Both the position numbers and the translations under genes were made by a program. From positions 1-28,475 of IMG/VR virus record IMGVR_UViG_3300032893_002468: 28,475 nt of DNA; one strand, written 5' to 3'. A model generated the notes under the pieces. It was given only the letters and a program-made list of their open reading frames with translations. It did not search any database and was not told the DNA's origin. The stretch's first letter is position 1, and every line of letters begins with the position of its first letter. The DNA comes from a virus. Of the stretch, positions 22,505 through 28,475 are shown in pieces.

Positions 22505-24865
22505 ATGGCAAGATTAGCAAGTGAAGTTTTGGCTTCTGCATCAACCAATGTAATTAATGCATCAACATATAATTCTGCAACATGGAATTTAGGTAGTTTA
22601 ATTAAACAAAGAAGTGATGTTCCCTATTCATCACCTTTTATAGGCCCTATCATTAATTCTGTTGCAAGGCCAGTAGAAGCTCAAGGAGGATCTTATGCAG
22701 GTGTTATGCCGTGGACAGTTAACTGGTCTTCCAATATAGACTGGATATTTTTACATGATGGCACTGCTGCAGCAAACCAAAGAAGATTAAAATTTTTTAC
22801 ATTTAATAAAACCAATAGCCAATATACTTGGGTTGGAGATGTATGTATTTTCTATCCATCTCTTGGTGCTGGTGGTAACTATACTGTGCAAGGCTGGGCA
22901 ATGGATTATCAAAAATATAACAATGGAATGGTTACCGTTACAGGCAATACTGTTAATGGCTATCAAAATGCAGGAGATAGTTCCTTACAATGGAATATTG
23001 ATGGAATGTGTGTATCTACAAGAATTGGCTTTGGCTCAAAGGATCCTACACAAATTGCTCCAACTAACTGGTATACCATTGCAAGTATTTTAACTGATAC
23101 CAGTATTTTATTAACTACACCTATTTCGGGTAATATAAATAGCTCTACACCCTACGTAATAGAAGATTTAAGAGCCTATCATTATACATCTTCTTCAAAT
23201 GCTTCTATGGGAGGTTTATTTGTTACTAAAGGATTATCATATAATAGCTTTGGTACCACTGCTCCCTGGCCAATGTGCCCCTCTGCTGGCTATGCTAGTG
23301 GTGATGGTAGCATGGGAACCTATTGGTTAACTTCAGTTCCATTTCCTGTAGGTGCAGTTCAAACATATGTATCTGCAGATATTTCAGCAGCAGGAATGAC
23401 AATTCTCCCCATGCAAAACTGGCAAAATCATTTTGTATATACTTTAAATTATGCAGGTTCAAATAATAACGTAAGAATAGCTCGTTATAATGTTAGAAGA
23501 AATTTATCTCCTGCAGGAACTCTTATTGCTCTTGGAACAGGAAGATCATTTCAATCTATAGATATTTGTACCAATTATCAGAGTATAGGTACAGTTCCTG
23601 CTCAAAAAACTAATAATTTAGTATTTGCAGTTCATAATGATTCTAGAAATCAAATAAAAGATCCAAGTGGAGCTCTTTATTTTGTAACACCAACTAAATT
23701 TTTTGGAGCTCCAATAAATGCTGTTAATGGAAACTCGGGAATTGTGGCTGGTGCTACTACATTTGTAAATGCTGTGCCTGGCATGTCTGAAACACCTCCC
23801 GGAACAGCATCATACATTGCAGCCGGTGGTGCTTTGCAGTGCATAGATTATGCAGAAACTCTTGATAGATTTGTAATTACTTCTACTGGTGCGGCAGGCA
23901 TAAGATCTTATGTTACACACTATGGCACCGATGGAGAACAATTTGATCATGTATTTTTAATTGATGATAAAACTATAGATCAAGCAGCAGCCTTTACCAA
24001 TAACGTTAATATAACTGTACCTGGAGGCTATAGCATAGCTCCCCACCCTTCGGTTTTGGCAGAATATCAAACTGTAGTTGCTTCAGGGGGAATATGTTAC
24101 ATAGCTTGTACTCCAGCAGCATTTGGTGGTTCTGCAACAACTAATATGATACATTCCATACCCATTGGAGCAGAGTGGACTTATTCATCTTCTACTAATA
24201 CTTTGGGACAAGCCATAACACCTGTTATTTCAACACCTAATGCAAACAAATATGTAAGAGCTTATATTAGTAGACAGCATTATTTGGGAAATGATGTAAT
24301 TGGCCAAAAAACAGATGCCATAAGATTATCATACAGAACTAGTTTAACTGGAACAGATTTGGCAGCAGATTGGTATACAACACCTTGGACTATTTTAAAT
24401 GAACCCTATGATATGTCAAATGTTTCAGGTTCTAATTATATTCAATTTAAAGTAGAATTTAAAACAATTACAGACCTATGTGTTCCTGCTCGTGTATATG
24501 TTGTAGGAGTGGTTTATGATGATAATACTTCTGATTCTCACTTCCAACCTTCTGTGGGAACCTCAAGCACCACATCAAAGCAATTTGGCTGGAGATTTTC
24601 AACAGCATTTGGTTCTTCTCCTTTACCTGCATTTAAAATTATTCTTAATGATGCGGTAACAGGCTCAAACTATATTACAGATTATACTGATGTATCTTCA
24701 TTTGGAAGTTTTACAAAATCCTATGATGGTGTAAACTTTGGATTATATGATACATCAGACCTTAACTGGAGTGGATTAAATAATACAACATATATAAAAT
24801 ATACTCCAGCTGCAGGCCAATTGGGAGACAATATTAAGGTTAAAGCTTCATTTTTACGTAAGTAA
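22505..24865 (+). CDS. Large virion-type protein, 786 aa
   Basis: Begins MARLASEVLASASTNVINAS. The sequence is beta-rich and low in charge, with many Ser, Thr, Asn, Gly and aromatic residues (WTVNWSSNIDWIFLHDGT, VQGWAMDYQKYNNGM), like phage structural proteins. The pattern of repeated short strands in residues about 90-560 would suit a beta-propeller or solenoid; the C-terminal 150 residues look like a separate sandwich (SNYIQFKVEFKTIT...RVYVVGVVY). It lies between two fibre modules and is preceded by a TATAAATA box, so a tail or capsid-surface role is likely. No enzyme motif is recognised. Confidence 0.7.
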   Translation: MARLASEVLASASTNVINASTYNSATWNLGSLIKQRSDVPYSSPFIGPIINSVARPVEAQGGSYAGVMPWTVNWSSNIDWIFLHDGTAAANQRRLKFFTFNKTNSQYTWVGDVCIFYPSLGAGGNYTVQGWAMDYQKYNNGMVTVTGNTVNGYQNAGDSSLQWNIDGMCVSTRIGFGSKDPTQIAPTNWYTIASILTDTSILLTTPISGNINSSTPYVIEDLRAYHYTSSSNASMGGLFVTKGLSYNSFGTTAPWPMCPSAGYASGDGSMGTYWLTSVPFPVGAVQTYVSADISAAGMTILPMQNWQNHFVYTLNYAGSNNNVRIARYNVRRNLSPAGTLIALGTGRSFQSIDICTNYQSIGTVPAQKTNNLVFAVHNDSRNQIKDPSGALYFVTPTKFFGAPINAVNGNSGIVAGATTFVNAVPGMSETPPGTASYIAAGGALQCIDYAETLDRFVITSTGAAGIRSYVTHYGTDGEQFDHVFLIDDKTIDQAAAFTNNVNITVPGGYSIAPHPSVLAEYQTVVASGGICYIACTPAAFGGSATTNMIHSIPIGAEWTYSSSTNTLGQAITPVISTPNANKYVRAYISRQHYLGNDVIGQKTDAIRLSYRTSLTGTDLAADWYTTPWTILNEPYDMSNVSGSNYIQFKVEFKTITDLCVPARVYVVGVVYDDNTSDSHFQPSVGTSSTTSKQFGWRFSTAFGSSPLPAFKIILNDAVTGSNYITDYTDVSSFGSFTKSYDGVNFGLYDTSDLNWSGLNNTTYIKYTPAAGQLGDNIKVKASFLRK

Positions 24866-24871
24866 TAAATT

Positions 24872-25123
24872 ATGGCTCTTGGTGATATATTATATGATAG
24901 TTCCTTAGGCCAGGGAACATATGGAGGAGCAATGGATTTTTTTATTGTTGAATTTCCGGTTGTTTCATATTCAGGAACCTTGGCAGATATTTTAGAAGAT
25001 TGGCTTTTTATTGCAGAATATCCTAAAGTTTTAACAACCTTTGATATTTTACAAGATAAATTTGAAATAGAAGAATTAAAACTAACCGGAGGTGGAGGAA
25101 AAGAAATAAGTTATATATTTTAA
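24872..25123 (+). CDS. Small virion-operon protein, 83 aa
   Basis: Starts at ATG 24872, six bases after the 786 aa gene, and ends at the base of the intrinsic terminator. Acidic and hydrophobic, with repeated short patterns (GTLADILEDWLFIAE and LTTFDILQDKFEIEELK) that may be two versions of the same D-I-L unit, and a GGGGKE turn near the end. Probably a small structural or assembly protein; no family recognised. Confidence 0.65.
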   Translation: MALGDILYDSSLGQGTYGGAMDFFIVEFPVVSYSGTLADILEDWLFIAEYPKVLTTFDILQDKFEIEELKLTGGGGKEISYIF

Positions 25124-25126
25124 ATA

Positions 25127-25157
25127 AAGGGGATAAATAATTATCCCCTTCTTTTTT
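25127..25157 (+). terminator. Strong intrinsic terminator after virion module 1
   Basis: AAGGGGATAA pairs perfectly with TTATCCCCTT around an ATAA loop (25127-25150), followed by CTTTTTT. This is a textbook Rho-independent terminator, three bases after the stop of the 83 aa gene. It separates virion module 1 from module 2, which must then have its own promoter; GATAAATA at 25161-25168 is a candidate. Confidence 0.9.
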
Positions 25158-25185
25158 GTGGATAAATAAATTAAATAGAATTTTA

Positions 25186-26841
25186 ATGCAATACGTATTT
25201 AATGAACGTCGCGTAAATATCTCTTCAATAGAATTTAAAAATACTTCTCCTATATTAAATATAGATAGAATTAGATTTTTTAGGGAAGAGGGTGTTGTAG
25301 GAAATTTTATAAAAAAACAATTTTGTTATTCCTTTGATAATGTTACTTGGTCACCTTGGCAATCATTTACAACAGATAATTTAACTTCTATAAATTTTAA
25401 TGATTATAATACCTTTTTTCTTCATATAGTTTATTATAGAGAAAAAGCCATAAGTGGAAATATAGAATCTATTTATATTACCTATGAAGCAAAAACTATA
25501 ACTCCTTATACTCCCTCTGACACATCAATAATTGATGCAGATTTATTGCAAGGAGAAAATGGAGCATATTATTTAAATCTTTATAATCAATTCGGAGGTT
25601 TACCACAAAATTCTATAGCATTTAATAATGCAGATAGCATAGGAGTTTTTGATTATTTAACATGGGATCCTTCCATAACAAATGTATGGTTTAGGGGAAT
25701 AGGAGGAAGCGGAGCTGCAACAGTTTCACTTCAAGGAGATCAAATAATTATAGGAGTGGATCCTTCACTTTTTGGAGAAGTAAATGCAGGTCAAAATGTA
25801 GGATCAGGAGATGTAAGCATTTATGTTGGAAAAAGTCTTAATGATCTTCTTTTTAGGACATTTAAGGCAGGAAATGGCATAACACTCTCATATAAAGATA
25901 CAAATACCATACAAATAGATGTATCTGTTTCAAGTTCAAGTTTTACAGGAAATGTTAGTACATCCTATGTATTTTATTCTACTGCATTAAATTCTTCTTT
26001 GGCGATGCCTGCATCAGTTGGAGGAATTTCTGCAGGAACTTTGGCTGGAACACTATATGGAGAATCATTAACAACAATATTAGACAATTTATTTTTTCCA
26101 ACAGTTTATCCTACCTATGTTGCTCCAACTTTAACATTTACCGTTGGGCCTTCAACCACACTATATGAAATTTCTTCAAATATTTCACCAGCATTTACAT
26201 CAACATTTAATAGAGGCCAAATATTAATTGGAGCAATATTTCAAAATTATAGAAGTGGATTACCCAATAATTATGATTTTTCAGGAACAGGATTGGTTGA
26301 TGTTTCTTCATCATCTTTAACAAATAATCAAACTGTTTCAAATTACTCTGTAAAATCTGGCTATCAAAATTGGAGTGTTAATGTTGGCTATAATATTGGT
26401 CCACAACCACTTGATAGCAAAGGAAATAATTATGGTACTCCCCTTTCACCTGGAACTTTATCATCATCAATTATAACACTAGAGGGTGTTTATCCTCTAT
26501 ATGCAACCACAGTAACCATAGGAACATTAACAAAGCAATCATTAGTATCTATGATTACAGGAAATAATATTCAATTAAATTTGGTGGCAGAATCAGGAGG
26601 AAATAAAGGAACATTTGAAATTCCAAATGCTTGGATATCAAGTAGACCACTTGTTGGAGTACAAACCTATAATTCTTTAACTAGTCAATGGTCATATCAA
26701 GGTGGAACGGCTGGAATATCTTTAACTTATTGGACAGTTACATCTGATGTTCAAATTATTCAAGGAAATTCTGTAAGTTATAATAAATATACATATAATG
26801 GCGTGGATAGAAGTACTGTATTAATACAACTAATTTTTTAA
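25186..26841 (+). CDS. Tail-fibre adaptor or baseplate-wedge-type virion protein, module 2, 551 aa
   Basis: ATG 25186 was chosen; an in-frame TTG at 25156 lies inside the terminator T run and is unlikely. The product begins MQYVFNERRVNISS. The N-terminal beta domain contains CYSFDNVTWSPWQSFTTDN, the same layout as FRWSFNNEHWSSWSPLT in the 525 aa protein. The middle carries LNDLLFRTFKAGNGITLSY, a turn-rich segment common in phage fibres. The C-terminal domain (about 270-551) is strongly similar to module 1 (FQNYRSGLP, GPQPLDSKGN, EGVYPLYATTV). It precedes a second collagen fibre gene by six bases, mirroring module 1. Confidence 0.7.
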   Translation: MQYVFNERRVNISSIEFKNTSPILNIDRIRFFREEGVVGNFIKKQFCYSFDNVTWSPWQSFTTDNLTSINFNDYNTFFLHIVYYREKAISGNIESIYITYEAKTITPYTPSDTSIIDADLLQGENGAYYLNLYNQFGGLPQNSIAFNNADSIGVFDYLTWDPSITNVWFRGIGGSGAATVSLQGDQIIIGVDPSLFGEVNAGQNVGSGDVSIYVGKSLNDLLFRTFKAGNGITLSYKDTNTIQIDVSVSSSSFTGNVSTSYVFYSTALNSSLAMPASVGGISAGTLAGTLYGESLTTILDNLFFPTVYPTYVAPTLTFTVGPSTTLYEISSNISPAFTSTFNRGQILIGAIFQNYRSGLPNNYDFSGTGLVDVSSSSLTNNQTVSNYSVKSGYQNWSVNVGYNIGPQPLDSKGNNYGTPLSPGTLSSSIITLEGVYPLYATTVTIGTLTKQSLVSMITGNNIQLNLVAESGGNKGTFEIPNAWISSRPLVGVQTYNSLTSQWSYQGGTAGISLTYWTVTSDVQIIQGNSVSYNKYTYNGVDRSTVLIQLIF

Positions 26842-26847
26842 AATTTA

Positions 26848-28475
26848 ATGTCAAGAAATAGAGGAACATTTAATTTTTCAGAAAATTTTGAAGGAAATTT
26901 AAGAGGTCCCATTGATGCTAAAATGTTAGTATCAATTTACGATGATCTTACTAATCCATCTACATGGACAAATAGTGGCTATGAATGGACGTATGTGGGA
27001 ATGCCCGTGGTAGTTTCTTCTGATCCTTCATCCTCTAATAATGGCATTTATATTTTAACTGCAACAGATTATACCAATACTTCCAACTGGCTAAAAATAG
27101 GAGGCGGAACTGGTGATGTAACTAAAGTTTATGTTGATGGTTCATTAAATTATATAAAGGCTGCGTATATACCCAATAGTTCATTAGGAATAGATTTTCA
27201 ATGGGATAGTAGTGGATATTTAAAACTTAGTATTAGTGCTCAAGGAATTCAAGGAATTCAAGGTATACAGGGTATTCAAGGTACTCAAGGAACTCAAGGT
27301 ATCCAGGGTATCCAAGGAACCCAAGGTTCACAAGGAACTCAGGGAACAACTGGAAGCCAGGGTTCTCAAGGTAGCCAAGGATTGCAAGGACGTCAAGGAA
27401 CTCAGGGTATTCAAGGAGTTCAAGGTATACAGGGCGCACAAGGTACTCAAGGAAGTCAGAGTACCCAAGGAACAACTGGAAGCCAAGGTTCTCAAGGCAT
27501 TCAGGGCATACAGGGTATTCAAGGAATTCAAGGTGTTCAAGGTATCCAAGGAGCTCAAGGTTCTCAAGGAACTCAAGGTAGTCAAGGAATAACTGGAAGT
27601 CAAGGTGCCCAAGGAATTCAAGGTAGCCAAGGAACTCAAGGTTCTCAAGGAACTCAAGGTAGCCAAGGAATTCAGGGAGTTCAAGGTGCTCAAGGTAGTC
27701 AAGGAACACAGGGTACACAAGGTATTCAAGGAACTCAAGGAACTCAAGGAATACAAGGTAGCCAAGGAATTACAGGAAATCAAGGAGCTCAAGGTTCTCA
27801 AGGAACACAGGGAACAATTGGAACTCAAGGAACACAAGGTGTTCAAGGAATTCAGGGACGCCAAGGAACGCAGGGTTCTCAAGGAATACAAGGTATTCAA
27901 GGAAATACTGGTTTGGTAGGTTCACCTGGATCTCAAGGAACTTCAGGTTCACAAGGAAATTTAGGTTCTCAAGGAATTCAAGGATTACAAGGAACCTATG
28001 GCCAAAAAGGTGATGCAGGAACAGGATTAAATAATAGAGGTACATGGGAACCTTCTATCTATTATCCTGGAGATTACGTTTTTTATGAAGCATCTGTAGG
28101 AAGTACAGTAATTTCAATGTGGATATTAGAATATGATTCTTCATATAATTCTATATATGAACCTGCGTTAGATAGTTCAGTTTGGGCTGAATTTACTGCA
28201 CCGGCAGGAGCTCAAGGAACTCAAGGTAGTCAAGGTAGTCAGGGTATTCAAGGAATTCAAGGAACTGGAACTCAAGGATCTCAAGGTTCTCAGGGAAATA
28301 CAGGATCTGGAAGCCAAGGTAGCCAGGGAATTCAGGGATCTGGAACTCAAGGATCTCAAGGCTCTCAAGGAAATACAGGATCTGGAAGTCAAGGTAGCCA
28401 GGGAATTCAAGGTATTCAAGGAATTCAAGGAGTGGGAACTCAGGGTTCTCAAGGAATTCAGGGTATTCAGGGTAT
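26848..28475 (+). CDS. Collagen-like tail fibre, module 2, 3' end beyond the window
   Basis: The frame opens at ATG 26848 and is still open at the window end (542 codons seen). Residues 1-85 (MSRNRGTFNFSENFE...NPSTW...YVGMPVVVS) match the start of the 1251 aa fibre. A linker with YIPNSSLGIDFQWDSSGYL (about 110-128) leads directly into Gly-X-Gln collagen repeats from about residue 131, with no propeller domain between. The repeat is interrupted at about 392-450 by a non-collagen insert, RGTWEPSIYYPGDYVFYEA...SSVWAEF, which resembles a CBM5/12-type carbohydrate-binding fold, and then resumes. Host-binding parts should lie beyond the window. Confidence 0.85.
   Translation, partial: MSRNRGTFNFSENFEGNLRGPIDAKMLVSIYDDLTNPSTWTNSGYEWTYVGMPVVVSSDPSSSNNGIYILTATDYTNTSNWLKIGGGTGDVTKVYVDGSLNYIKAAYIPNSSLGIDFQWDSSGYLKLSISAQGIQGIQGIQGIQGTQGTQGIQGIQGTQGSQGTQGTTGSQGSQGSQGLQGRQGTQGIQGVQGIQGAQGTQGSQSTQGTTGSQGSQGIQGIQGIQGIQGVQGIQGAQGSQGTQGSQGITGSQGAQGIQGSQGTQGSQGTQGSQGIQGVQGAQGSQGTQGTQGIQGTQGTQGIQGSQGITGNQGAQGSQGTQGTIGTQGTQGVQGIQGRQGTQGSQGIQGIQGNTGLVGSPGSQGTSGSQGNLGSQGIQGLQGTYGQKGDAGTGLNNRGTWEPSIYYPGDYVFYEASVGSTVISMWILEYDSSYNSIYEPALDSSVWAEFTAPAGAQGTQGSQGSQGIQGIQGTGTQGSQGSQGNTGSGSQGSQGIQGSGTQGSQGSQGNTGSGSQGSQGIQGIQGIQGVGTQGSQGIQGIQG
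27238..28475 (+). repeat. Collagen-like Gly-X-Gln coding repeat 2
   Basis: 9-base units encoding Gly-X-Gln run from 27238 to about 28020, stop for a roughly 190-base non-repeat insert (28021-28209), and resume to the window end. In the second part a larger unit of GTGTQGSQGSQGNTGSGSQG type recurs. Unit sequences are shared with the tract at 20440-21475. Long open frames on the opposite strand here are artefacts of the repeat. Confidence 0.9.

Noticed and set aside
25156-25185. In-frame TTG start for the 551 aa adaptor protein
   Set aside because: It lies in the T run of the terminator. ATG 25186 gives an N-terminus (MQ...) like its paralogue.
27233-28452. Minus-strand and +1-frame open frames across the second collagen tract
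   Set aside because: Same artefact; the true frame is the fibre protein from ATG 26848, continuous from a well-defined N-terminal domain.

Overview
The window is part of the genome of a large, AT-rich, tailed double-stranded DNA phage, most likely a T4-like myovirus of a Bacteroidota host. The phage call rests on a gp44-like clamp loader, a FEN/RNase H-type exonuclease, a T4 RNA ligase 1 homologue, two free-standing GIY-YIG homing endonucleases and long collagen-repeat tail fibre proteins, in tightly packed and often overlapping genes. The host call is an inference. It rests on three things: a phage-borne OmpR-family regulator whose DNA-binding helix has the GRSMDVFI-type signature common in Bacteroidota regulators, starts that mostly lack a Shine-Dalgarno sequence, and promoter-like boxes close to the Bacteroidota TAnnTTTG element. 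No integrase, tRNA, insertion sequence or CRISPR array was seen.

Layout. From 1 to about 8940 every gene lies on the minus strand. These are replication and nucleic-acid genes (a possible clamp-loader small subunit cut by the window edge, exonuclease, clamp-loader ATPase), a GIY-YIG endonuclease, a RlaP-like nucleotidyltransferase, a HAD-type phosphatase, an atypical response regulator, a glycosyltransferase, a small zinc protein and an N4BP2-like P-loop kinase. A 269-base divergent control region (8940-9208) holds promoter-like boxes in both directions, an 11-base-period direct repeat and a compact GC-rich inverted-repeat structure. From 9209 to 17064 the plus strand carries small and accessory genes: a YkuK-like RNase H fold protein, a lipoprotein, a papain-like protein, a second nucleotidyltransferase, RNA ligase 1, a second GIY-YIG endonuclease, a dual-specificity phosphatase, a cluster of small paralogous and decaying ORFs, a SEC-C zinc protein and an HD-domain protein. 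From 17123 to the end are virion genes, organised as two tandem copies of an adaptor-plus-collagen-fibre module (525 aa + 1251 aa, then 551 aa + a fibre that runs off the end). Between them lie a 786 aa virion-type protein, an 83 aa protein and a strong intrinsic terminator.

How the parts may work together. RNA ligase, P-loop kinase, HAD phosphatase, two Pol-beta-fold nucleotidyltransferases, an HD protein and a dual-specificity phosphatase look like the parts of an RNA end-healing and sealing pathway. Here the kinase and phosphatase that T4 fuses in one protein would be separate genes. The response regulator has Glu in place of the phospho-accepting Asp. A direct repeat with the 11-base period typical of OmpR/PhoB operators lies upstream of its own gene, and a 17/20 matching copy lies in the divergent control region, which suggests a phage-run transcription switch. 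All functions are inferred from the sequence by eye; no database search was run.
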